In this document: positions 1 to 5,284 of the stretch, piece after piece | How positions within the stretch are numbered: the stretch's first letter is position 1 | How the letters are laid out: every line of letters begins with the position of its first letter | NCBI GenBank assembly: GCA_028707745.1 | Contig: JAQWAJ010000137.1 | Span: 1 to 5,745, forward strand | DNA: 5,745 nt | DNA from: Bacteroidales bacterium | Lineage (GTDB): Bacteria; Bacteroidota; Bacteroidia; Bacteroidales; UBA12481 | Direction: 5' to 3' | Made by a program: the position numbers and the translations under genes | The notes under the pieces: generated by a model | What the model was told of the DNA's origin: nothing | The model's database searches: none | Seen by the model: only the letters and a program-made list of their open reading frames with translations

Positions 1-1
1 G

Positions 2-388
2 TCGTATAAAAGAGTGAAAAACTATAATGTTTCGGTGAGGGAACTCGACAAAAAGGTGATTTTTCTGCGTAAGCTCGGCAGGGGCGGAAGCGAGCATAGT
101 TTCGGTATCCATGTGGCCCGGATGGCCGGCATGCCGAAATCCATCGTTGCACGGGCCAATGAGATCCTGAAGGACATGGAGTCGACACACCGCACCGAAT
201 TGACCAAGGAGCCGGTAAAAGAGATCGCCAGTCATCGTGAAGGACTTCAGCTGTCGTTTTTTCAGCTGGACGATCCTGTTCTGAAACAGATCCGCGACGA
301 GATCGCCAAACTGGATATCGATAATCTGACCCCGATGGAGGCGCTGAACAAGCTGAACGATATTAAACGGATAACCGGAATAAAGTAA
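2..388 (+). CDS. mutS: DNA mismatch repair protein MutS, C-terminal part (5' end outside window)
   Basis: MutS recognises mismatches and small loops as an ATP-driven dimer and recruits MutL. The frame is open from base 2, so the GTG at 14 is internal and not a start; 128 C-terminal residues are visible. The first part, with [18 protein letters not shown] at about residues 27-44 of the fragment, is the end of the ATPase/dimerisation domain, matching the conserved G-x-x-x-x-S-[FY]-G-x-x-V-A-x-[ML]-A-G-x-P block of MutS. It is followed by the helix that begins IVARANEIL. The end carries the [18 protein letters not shown] element, equivalent to the C-terminal helix-loop-helix that promotes higher oligomers in Escherichia coli MutS. 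The linker between them is charged. It ends in TAA 5 bp before tag and is probably co-transcribed with it. MutS1 rather than MutS2 is favoured because there is no Smr domain. Confidence 0.95.
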   Translation, partial: SYKRVKNYNVSVRELDKKVIFLRKLGRGGSEHSFGIHVARMAGMPKSIVARANEILKDMESTHRTELTKEPVKEIASHREGLQLSFFQLDDPVLKQIRDEIAKLDIDNLTPMEALNKLNDIKRITGIK

Positions 389-393
389 AACCA

Positions 394-957
394 ATGTCAA
401 CCTGCGAATGGCCCTCCACTGATCCCATGATGATCACCTATCACGATACTGAGTGGGGAAATCCCGTTCATGACGACAGGCTCTGGTTTGAATTCATCGT
501 ACTGGATGCATTCCAGGCCGGATTAAGCTGGCGGACGGTGTTGCATAAGCGCGATAATTTCCGTGCTGCATTCGATAATTTCGATCCTGTGGCGGTGGCT
601 GCGTTTGATGAGGCGAAAATCAGCGAATTGATGGAAAATCCGGGAATAATCCGAAATCAGCTGAAAATCAGGTCGTCAGTGACAAATGCACGAGCTTTTC
701 TGAAAATTCAGCAGGAGTTCGGCAGCTTTGATCAGTATATCTGGAAATTCACCGATGGCAAGGTGGTTCAAAGCACGCTCCATTCCTTAAAGGAGATGCC
801 GGCAAAAACGGAATTGTCAGACCGGATCAGCAAGGATTTGATAAACAGGGGATTTAAATTTGTCGGATCTACAATCGTTTATGCATTTCTGCAGGCGGCC
901 GGGGTGGTCAACGATCACCTTCTCCATTGTTTTCGGTATAAAGAGCTTGGCGGATAG
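394..957 (+). CDS. tag: DNA-3-methyladenine glycosylase I
   Basis: This enzyme cuts the N-glycosidic bond of the cytotoxic lesion 3-methyladenine to start base excision repair in the cytoplasm. The protein is 187 residues, the same length as E. coli Tag, and aligns with it without obvious gaps. The four zinc-snap ligands are all present at E. coli numbering: Cys4, His17, His175 and Cys179. Pocket aromatics Trp6, Tyr16, Trp21 and Trp46 are kept, as are the QAGLSW motif (41-46), the RGFKFVG motif and NDH near the C terminus. Two pocket positions differ from the E. coli enzyme: Glu38 is Asp38 (in LDAFQAGLSW) and Tyr13 is Met13. The ATG at 394 gives Cys4 its expected position, which supports this start. 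It lies 5 bp after mutS, suggesting one repair transcript. No clear intrinsic terminator follows; a run of ten A at 967-976 lies downstream. Confidence 0.95.
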   Translation: MSTCEWPSTDPMMITYHDTEWGNPVHDDRLWFEFIVLDAFQAGLSWRTVLHKRDNFRAAFDNFDPVAVAAFDEAKISELMENPGIIRNQLKIRSSVTNARAFLKIQQEFGSFDQYIWKFTDGKVVQSTLHSLKEMPAKTELSDRISKDLINRGFKFVGSTIVYAFLQAAGVVNDHLLHCFRYKELGG

Positions 958-984
958 CAGAAAATCAAAAAAAAAACGCCAAAA

Positions 985-1016
985 TTTTCCGATGAAACAA
1001 AGTTCCTTTATATTTG
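985..1016 (+). promoter_or_regulatory. Bacteroidota-type promoter for the tRNA-Gly/tRNA-Leu unit
   Basis: TATATTTG at 1009-1016 is an exact match to the TAnnTTTG -7 element of the Bacteroidota primary sigma factor. A weak -33 match, TTTT at 985-988, lies 20 bp upstream. Transcription would start near 1022-1024, a few bases before the tRNA-Gly 5' end at 1028. The call rests on motif and spacing only. Confidence 0.6.
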
Positions 1017-1027
1017 CCAACCCAAAT

Positions 1028-1103
<76 letters not shown>

Positions 1104-1107
1104 AAAT

Positions 1108-1143
1108 AGCCTGGATGTTTCTACCGCATTCAGGCTTTTGTTT
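1108..1143 (+). terminator. Terminator-like hairpin between tRNA-Gly and tRNA-Leu
   Basis: AGCCTGGATG (1108-1117) pairs with CATTCAGGCT (1127-1136) through 10 bp including one G-T wobble. The loop is 9 nt, and the U-rich tail TTTTGTTT at 1136-1143 is interrupted by a single G. It lies between two same-strand tRNAs with no convincing promoter of its own before tRNA-Leu. It may be a leaky terminator that sets the Gly:Leu ratio, or a processing hairpin separating the two tRNAs in a joint precursor. Confidence 0.45.
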
Positions 1144-1148
1144 GAAGC

Positions 1149-1233
1149 GCCCGGGTGGCGGAACTGGTAGACGCGCTGGACTTAAAATCCTGTGGCCATT
1201 GCGGTCGTACCGGTTCGATTCCGGTCCCGGGTA
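1149..1233 (+). tRNA. tRNA-Leu (anticodon TAA)
   Basis: This is a class II tRNA of 85 nt with a long variable arm. The acceptor GCCCGGG pairs with CCCGGGT, with a G1-U72 wobble at the end. The D arm has the GCGGAACTGGTAGACGC form typical of bacterial leucine tRNAs. The anticodon loop CTTAAAA carries TAA at 1183-1185, reading UUA and UUG. The variable stem is GGCC/GGTC, and the T arm is ACCGG/CCGGT on TTCGATT. The discriminator is A1233 as expected for leucine. The next bases are CTG, so CCA must be added post-transcriptionally. The anticodon stem CTGGA/TCCTG has one T-T mismatch at pair 28-42. Confidence 0.96.
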
Positions 1234-1242
1234 CTGAAAAGG

Positions 1243-1279
1243 AAAACCGTAACTGATTGATAGTCAGTTACGGTTTTTT
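1243..1279 (+). terminator. Intrinsic terminator after tRNA-Leu
   Basis: AAAACCGTAACTGA (1243-1256) is perfectly complementary to 1264-1277 over 14 bp with the 7-nt loop TTGATAG. The stem runs into six T residues at 1274-1279. It lies 9 bp after the tRNA-Leu 3' end and is the clear end of the tRNA transcript. The A run on the 5' side means it could also work from the minus strand, but no minus-strand gene ends there. Confidence 0.92.
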
Positions 1280-1395
1280 ATGGGGGTTACTCCTAAAAAA
1301 ATCGTTATGTTTTTTTGGTTGTAAGAGTTTATCACTACCTTCGGCATTAACTGGCCTTAGATAATGTAGTTCACATTAGATTTATAAACTTTGAA

Positions 1396-1776
1396 ATGAT
1401 GCGTAGGTTATTGCTATTCATCGGATTGGAATTACTGGTAATTTCAATGGCTGTTCTCCTCGTAATATTCGATATATCAAAGATTGACAATATCTTATTT
1501 ATGGGTGTTCCTCTAATCCTCCTTATTTATATTCTTTTTGGATTTAAACGGCCAGCTTTTTTCCAATCCGGGTTTGCATTTGTAAACATTTGGATCATCT
1601 TGAGCCTTGTTTTTGCTATATCAGGGGAGCTGATCTTTAAAGCCAATCCCGGTTTGTCAAAGATGCTGGATACTCTTTCAGGTATCTTCAATGTCATCTG
1701 GGTTTTAATGTCAATTCTATTGTTTTTATTGAAGGGAAAGGTTTTTAGAGCTAAGAAGAGACTCACCGATTCATAA
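1396..1776 (+). CDS. Small predicted four-helix inner-membrane protein, function unknown
   Basis: The product is 126 residues and I do not recognise a family. Four strongly hydrophobic segments are visible at about residues 4-25, 31-50, 60-78 and 93-112. The C terminus is short and basic (KGKVFRAKKRLTDS), suggesting both ends face the cytoplasm. There is no signal peptidase site, Cys pair or catalytic motif. Two adjacent ATG codons (1396 and 1399) are possible starts. The gene and its 115-bp upstream region are visibly more AT-rich than the repair and peptidase genes around them, as is common for small membrane proteins but also for acquired DNA. Its last 14 bp overlap the 3' end of the convergent minus-strand gene. 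AAACTTTG at 1386-1393 resembles a -7 element but sits too close to the start to be convincing. Coding status is supported by the length and the coherent membrane pattern. Confidence 0.7.
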   Translation: MMRRLLLFIGLELLVISMAVLLVIFDISKIDNILFMGVPLILLIYILFGFKRPAFFQSGFAFVNIWIILSLVFAISGELIFKANPGLSKMLDTLSGIFNVIWVLMSILLFLLKGKVFRAKKRLTDS

Positions 1777-2119
1777 ATTTGTCGAACGCCTCCTGATCCC
1801 AGTGAATATCAAGCGGATCGCCGGATAGAAACAAAACCAGCCCGGTGGCATAGGAAACCAGCGAGGCCATGTTGTCATAATCCATCAGCTGAGGTTCATC
1901 GGTTACCACATGGATGGATTCCAGATCATCGGTGGTGACGATGGTGAATGCCGGGATAAACAGTTTGCCGGATTTCTGAATGGCCAGTGAGGCATTATCC
2001 GAACCGATAAATACCCAGGCCGGAGATTTGTATTTCCGCGCGATCTGCCAATCGGTGTTCTTGTTGTATTCATCAACCAGATCGTCAAAATCGGTAAACC
2101 GGTTGAGCCGTCTGTGCAT
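1763..2119 (-). CDS. Body of a small predicted secreted protein, N-terminally frameshifted, function unknown
   Basis: This frame encodes 118 residues from an ATG at 2119, but that start is doubtful. The first residues (MHRRLNRF) look unlike a natural N terminus. A separate overlapping frame just upstream (2085-2174) encodes a clear signal peptide that ends where this frame becomes protein-like. Removing one base from the A run at 2087-2090 joins the two into a 136-residue protein reading QPVYRF-DDLVDEY. The mature part is acidic and globular-looking, with a hydrophobic strand SPAWVFIGS, a segment LFIPAFTIVTTDDLESIHVVTDEP and a C-terminal DPLDIHWDQEAFDKFMNR. No cysteine, catalytic motif or known domain is recognised. 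It is either a recent pseudogene or a one-base sequence error. It overlaps the convergent membrane-protein gene by 14 bp and diverges from the CPBP gene. Confidence 0.6.
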   Translation of the reverse strand: MHRRLNRFTDFDDLVDEYNKNTDWQIARKYKSPAWVFIGSDNASLAIQKSGKLFIPAFTIVTTDDLESIHVVTDEPQLMDYDNMASLVSYATGLVLFLSGDPLDIHWDQEAFDKFMNR

Positions 2120-2174
2120 ACGACCGGCCGATGGCCGTCAATATCACGAGCGCTATAAAGAGTCTCTTTTTCAT
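2085..2174 (-). pseudogene. Signal-peptide fragment: frameshifted 5' end of the gene at 1763-2119
   Basis: A 29-codon frame starts at ATG 2174-2172 and stops at TGA 2087-2085. It begins MKKRLFIALVILTAIG and continues RSYAQTAQPVYRF. It has a KKR n-region, a hydrophobic core and an AQ cleavage site (SYA|Q), a textbook Sec signal peptide of Bacteroidota type. Alone it is useless: nothing follows before the stop. It overlaps the 118-residue frame by 35 bp in a different phase, and a single extra base in the run of four A on the plus strand (2087-2090) explains the break. The predicted product of the intact gene would be exported to the periplasm or cell surface. Confidence 0.6.
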
Positions 2175-2195
2175 CACGTAAATATTATACTTTTG
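2167..2195 (+). promoter_or_regulatory. Putative promoter of the CPBP protease gene
   Basis: TACTTTTG at 2188-2195 matches TAnnTTTG exactly and would start transcription near 2201-2203, about 18 bp before the ATG at 2220. The -33 region is weak, a T run at 2167-2171. The site lies in the 45-bp space between divergent genes. It overlaps a TATAAT on the minus strand (2189-2184), so the two divergent genes could share or compete for this spot. Confidence 0.45.
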
Positions 2196-2219
2196 ATCGG
2201 CCTTTTATCTGTTGTTTAA

Positions 2220-3071
2220 ATGAAATTTCTACGCTTTCCTGCTGTCCGACTTGTGGTTGCCCTGGTTTTCTATATTGCCTTTATCGGGGTCGCATCCGGA
2301 CTGGCCGATCTGATCAGGGGATTTTTACATGCCCCTGAAAATGATCTGCTGGCTTCAACAATCCGGATGGTATTGGTGTGCGTGTTTACCTGGATGGGAT
2401 ATGCTGTTTATTGCAGAACCATCGAAGGACGAAAAGTCAGCGAGCTGGATGCCCGAAAAGGGGTTAAGCAAATCGCATTCGGACTCTCGCTGGGTTTTGG
2501 TTTTATCTCGATAGTGATGCTTGCCATGTGGATAACCGGCGGGTATATGGTTTCCGGATTTCATGAGATTTCCGTATTGTGGCCCTTTGTGATTCTCTCG
2601 GTTCAGGCCGGAATCACCGAGGAGATTCTGTTCAGGGGGATTTTTTTCCGGATACCGGAAAAGGGCCTCGGCACGTGGTGGTCGATCGTTTTATCGGCTT
2701 TAATATTTGGATTCCTGCACATCTGGAATCCAAATGCCACCCTGTTTAGCTCGATTTCCATCGCACTCACGGCGGGGGTCATCCTGGGTATGCTTTACGT
2801 GATCACCCGTCAGCTCTGGGTTCCGATCGGTATGCATATCGGATGGAATTTCACACTGGGTGGAATTTACGGAGCCTCGGTTTCGGGGGGAGAACCGAAC
2901 GGTCTCCTCAATTCATCGTTTTCGGGACCTGAATGGCTGACCGGCGGGGCATTCGGACCGGAAGCATCCGTCATCACCGTAGTGGTATTTGTTGTTTTTG
3001 GATTTTTCCTGATCAGAAAAAGTGTTCGGGAGAAGAGCTGGATCAGTCCGATGTGGAGAAAAGACCGGTAG
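2220..3071 (+). CDS. CPBP-family intramembrane glutamic endopeptidase (CAAX protease / Abi domain)
   Basis: This is a polytopic membrane protein of 283 residues. CPBP proteins are related to the eukaryotic CAAX protease Rce1; bacterial members act in peptide maturation, bacteriocin self-immunity or unassigned roles. All signature motifs are present: EExxxR as E134-E135 to R139 (TEEILFRGIFFRI), FxxxH as F163-H167 (FGFLH), and HxxxN as H206-N210 (HIGWN). These form the glutamate/histidine active site inside the membrane. Hydrophobic segments lie near residues 7-30, 45-64, 84-107, 118-132, 152-167, 178-197, 202-219 and 250-266; the C terminus is basic. An in-frame TAA immediately precedes the ATG at 2220, so no earlier start is possible. 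No bacteriocin or prenylation gene is adjacent, so the substrate cannot be inferred. Its stop codon lies in the loop of a hairpin shared with the convergent methyltransferase gene. Confidence 0.9.
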   Translation: MKFLRFPAVRLVVALVFYIAFIGVASGLADLIRGFLHAPENDLLASTIRMVLVCVFTWMGYAVYCRTIEGRKVSELDARKGVKQIAFGLSLGFGFISIVMLAMWITGGYMVSGFHEISVLWPFVILSVQAGITEEILFRGIFFRIPEKGLGTWWSIVLSALIFGFLHIWNPNATLFSSISIALTAGVILGMLYVITRQLWVPIGMHIGWNFTLGGIYGASVSGGEPNGLLNSSFSGPEWLTGGAFGPEASVITVVVFVVFGFFLIRKSVREKSWISPMWRKDR

Positions 3072-3084
3072 CCGGTCAGATTTT
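3059..3084. terminator. Compact putative bidirectional terminator between convergent genes
   Basis: GACCGG (3063-3068) and CCGGTC (3072-3077) form a perfect 6-bp stem with loop TAG, which is the stop codon of the CPBP gene. The minus-strand methyltransferase stop (3078-3076) overlaps the other arm. On the minus strand four T follow the stem directly (from A 3059-3062). On the plus strand a weaker T run follows after AGA. The stem is short, so efficiency is uncertain, but the placement is apt for both genes. Confidence 0.45.
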
Positions 3085-3741
3085 CCGGATAATCATCATG
3101 CCGTCGAATGCCGGAAGTAGCAGATTTTCAACCCGCTCGTCAGATTGAATGAAATCGTTGAACCGCATGACCCCCCGGGTGAAATGATCACTTTCGGGAA
3201 TTTCAGTCTCCAGAACTTTTCCATTCCATAAAGTATTATCGGCAATCAGAAAACCCCCGGGGCGGGTCTTTTCGAGTGCAGCTTCGTAATAATCAATGTA
3301 TTGATTCTTTTCCCCATCGATAAATACCAGATCAAAATTCCCGTCAAGTGTCGGGATAATACGGAGCGCATCCCCGATATGGAGATGGATTTTCTGCCGG
3401 TCGGGCGATTGGCTGATCCACTTGCTGATGAACGGTTCCATCTCATCGTTGATCTCGATGGTATGCAATTCTGCATGCTCAGGCATGCCGGCCGCCATAG
3501 CCAGGGCCCCGTACCCGGTGAATGTACCGATTTCCAGAACTTTCGCAGGATTGACCATCCGACAGATCATTTCAAGAAACTTCCCGGTCAGGTGATCTGA
3601 TGTCCGGCGCGGATGATGCACCCTGACGTAAGTGTCCCGGAATAGGCTGCTCAGCAGCTGGCTTTCAGGAGTGGTATGGTCGAGCACATACTGGTCCAAA
3701 TTGGGATGAGTGATGCCGGTGTACTTATAAAAATTGCTCAT
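3076..3741 (-). CDS. SAM-dependent class I O-methyltransferase (COMT-like, Methyltransf_3 type)
   Basis: The protein has 221 residues, the usual size for this cytoplasmic, divalent-metal-dependent family, which methylates catechol-type hydroxyls in its characterised members. The Rossmann core is plain. Motif I is VLEIGTFTGYGALAMA at 68-83, the ribose-binding acid is Glu96 in IEIN, and GDAL is at 123-126. The metal-binding residues are visible as Asp142 (FIDGEKNQY) and Asp168-Asn169 (IADNTLWNGKV). The N-terminal cap region has RRTSDHLTGKFLE, equivalent to the segment that precedes the SAM fold. The true substrate is unknown; bacterial members act on small phenolics or remain unassigned. The ATG overlaps the stop of the upstream M16 gene as ATGA, so the two are translationally coupled and share a promoter near 4980-5010. 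The gene converges on the CPBP gene with 4 bp between stops. Confidence 0.92.
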   Translation of the reverse strand: MSNFYKYTGITHPNLDQYVLDHTTPESQLLSSLFRDTYVRVHHPRRTSDHLTGKFLEMICRMVNPAKVLEIGTFTGYGALAMAAGMPEHAELHTIEINDEMEPFISKWISQSPDRQKIHLHIGDALRIIPTLDGNFDLVFIDGEKNQYIDYYEAALEKTRPGGFLIADNTLWNGKVLETEIPESDHFTRGVMRFNDFIQSDERVENLLLPAFDGMMIIRKI

Positions 3742-4958
3742 TTGAAAATCAGCGTCGAGAGTTTATCGGAATCCAGAACTTCATTGGCTGTTTCGATCAG
3801 CTGGCCGGCAGTGATCGCTTCAATCGTTTTTGCCACCGTCTCCATCGAATCATACCGGTTAAACAGCATGATGCTTTTACCCAGGGTGAACAGCAGGTTT
3901 TCTTTGTTGTCGGCCGACATGGCGATTTGTCCGAGTATCTGATTCTTGGCCCTGCGGAGTTGCATCGTGCCCAGTTCCTGCGTGCGAAGTTTGGCCAGCT
4001 CTTTGTATACCAAAGAGATACATTTGTCGAGCTTTTCAGGATCGGTGCCAAAATAGATGGTCAAAACGCCGGTGTCAATATAAGGGGTGTAGGTCGATTC
4101 AACATTATAGGCATAGCCGTGTTTTTCACGCAACGACATGTTCAGGCGGGAGTTTAGTCCTTGCCCGCCAAGCAGGTTGTTCAGCAGGATCAGATTCATT
4201 CGCCGTGCGTCTTTGGCCGGATAGGTAATGTTGCCGATGATGCAGTTTGACTGAAATGTGTCCAGCTTCTCGATCTTCTCGGTTGGCACATATCCCAGCA
4301 CCGGCTCCCGTTCGATTTTACGGATTTTGGGTTTAACCTCGGCGAAATACTTCTCGATCATCCTGGTGAGCCTGGGGAATGGGATTTTGCCTACCGAGCA
4401 GATTACCATTTGATCGGTGTCGTAGGTGCGGGCCATGAACCGGCGAATTGCCTTTTTATCGAAGGTCTGCAGTGTTTCAGGAGTCCCCATGATGTTTCTG
4501 CCGATCGGATGCGAAGGATAGATCAACTCCTCGAAATCGTCAAAAATCTGTTCCGAGGGGTTGTCTTTATAGGAATTGATCTCATCGGCAATCACTTCTC
4601 TCTCTTTCTCCAATTCATTGGCCGGGAAGGTGGAATGGAAGATGATATCCGACAGAAGCTCAATCGCCCGCTCATAATCTTTAGTCAGGAAGCTGGCATG
4701 AAAAGCCGTTTCCTCTTTGGTGGTATAGGCATTGATCTCGCCTCCGACATCATCCAGCCGCGATAAAATGTGATAAGCCTTCCGGTGAGTGGTTCCCTTA
4801 AAGATCACATGTTCAATAAAATGCGCCATTCCATGTTCCTGCTCCAGTTCATCACGGGAACCTGTATTCAGCAGGAGCCCGCAGTACGCAACTTCATTAT
4901 CCGCAGGGGTGTGAACCAATCGGATTCCATTCTTCAGTGTATGAATAAAATACTCCAT
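3738..4958 (-). CDS. M16-family zinc metallopeptidase (insulinase/pitrilysin-like, single-unit type)
   Basis: The product is 406 residues, one N-domain/C-domain pair, the size of mitochondrial processing peptidase beta and Bacillus YmxG-type proteins rather than the doubled insulinase. The inverted zinc motif HxxEH is intact: His46, Glu49 (general base) and His50 in GMAHFIEHVIFKGT. The third ligand is the acidic Glu126 region (REVIADEIN). The second domain has the substrate-binding Arg/Tyr motif at Arg277-Tyr284 (REKHGYAY), so both functions are in one chain and it should be catalytically competent as a dimer. There is no signal peptide, so it is probably cytoplasmic, where such enzymes degrade or trim peptides. 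ATG 4958 is the natural start; the HTLKNGIRL opening is typical of the family. It is the first gene of an operon with the downstream O-methyltransferase (ATGA overlap). Confidence 0.94.
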   Translation of the reverse strand: MEYFIHTLKNGIRLVHTPADNEVAYCGLLLNTGSRDELEQEHGMAHFIEHVIFKGTTHRKAYHILSRLDDVGGEINAYTTKEETAFHASFLTKDYERAIELLSDIIFHSTFPANELEKEREVIADEINSYKDNPSEQIFDDFEELIYPSHPIGRNIMGTPETLQTFDKKAIRRFMARTYDTDQMVICSVGKIPFPRLTRMIEKYFAEVKPKIRKIEREPVLGYVPTEKIEKLDTFQSNCIIGNITYPAKDARRMNLILLNNLLGGQGLNSRLNMSLREKHGYAYNVESTYTPYIDTGVLTIYFGTDPEKLDKCISLVYKELAKLRTQELGTMQLRRAKNQILGQIAMSADNKENLLFTLGKSIMLFNRYDSMETVAKTIEAITAGQLIETANEVLDSDKLSTLIFK

Positions 4959-4979
4959 TCCAGCATATTAATAGGGGCA

Positions 4980-5010
4980 CAAAGATATAAAAACGGCTGT
5001 TCCGATCAGA
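4980..5010 (-). promoter_or_regulatory. Promoter of the M16 peptidase/O-methyltransferase operon
   Basis: On the minus strand TATCTTTG (4987-4980) is an exact TAnnTTTG -7 element. TCTG (5010-5007), one base from the TTTG -33 element, lies 19 bp upstream, the expected spacing. Transcription would start near 4973, giving a short leader of about 15 nt before ATG 4958. Confidence 0.6.
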
Positions 5011-5024
5011 TTTTCCGCGGAGAT

Positions 5025-5056
5025 ATTGGAGGTAAAATATTTTTGATATACATTTG
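5025..5056 (+). promoter_or_regulatory. Promoter of tRNA-Phe
   Basis: TACATTTG at 5049-5056 matches TAnnTTTG exactly. ATTG at 5025-5028, one base from TTTG, lies 20 bp upstream. The predicted start near 5063 is about 9 nt before the tRNA. It stands back to back with the M16 operon promoter in a 113-bp divergent spacer. Confidence 0.6.
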
Positions 5057-5071
5057 CTGCCCAATTGGAAG

Positions 5072-5144
<73 letters not shown>

Positions 5145-5213
5145 CGAAGCGAGTGAGATTGAGAACGAGCGTGCTGGAGAGATTTGAGGGAAGAGTGAAG
5201 TTGTGTGCGGGTG

Positions 5214-5251
5214 AAAAAAATTAAGCCTGGGTGTGAGCCCGGGCTTTTTTT
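5214..5251. terminator. Bidirectional intrinsic terminator after tRNA-Phe and the right-edge gene
   Basis: AAGCCTGGG (5223-5231) pairs with CCCGGGCTT (5238-5246) over 9 bp with one T-G wobble and a TGTGAG loop. Seven T follow at 5245-5251 for plus-strand transcription. On the minus strand the same hairpin is followed by AA and then seven T (A run 5214-5220), so it should also end the minus-strand gene whose stop is at 5287-5285. Confidence 0.88.
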
Positions 5252-5284
5252 GTCTGGTTAGGTGAGATGGGTGTCTCTCTTTAA

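Noticed and set aside
949..980. GGCG...CGCC pairing with an A10 run as a terminator after tag
   Set aside because: Only four pairs, a loop of more than 20 nt and no T tract on the plus strand; not credible.
1386..1393. AAACTTTG as a -7 promoter element for the small membrane protein
   Set aside because: It misses the leading T and would place the transcript start at or after the ATG at 1396.
2184..2189. TATAAT on the minus strand as the promoter of the secreted-protein gene
   Set aside because: It fits the E. coli consensus and not the TAnnTTTG form seen elsewhere here, has no clear -33 partner, and overlaps the better plus-strand element.
2220..3071. CPBP gene as part of a bacteriocin-immunity or phage-defence system
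   Set aside because: No bacteriocin precursor, ABC exporter, toxin or other defence gene is adjacent; family membership alone does not support this.
3301..4766. Several plus-strand frames of 76 to 118 codons antisense to the methyltransferase and M16 genes
   Set aside because: The minus-strand genes show intact family motifs over the same bases, so these are antisense shadows with no motif or start signal.
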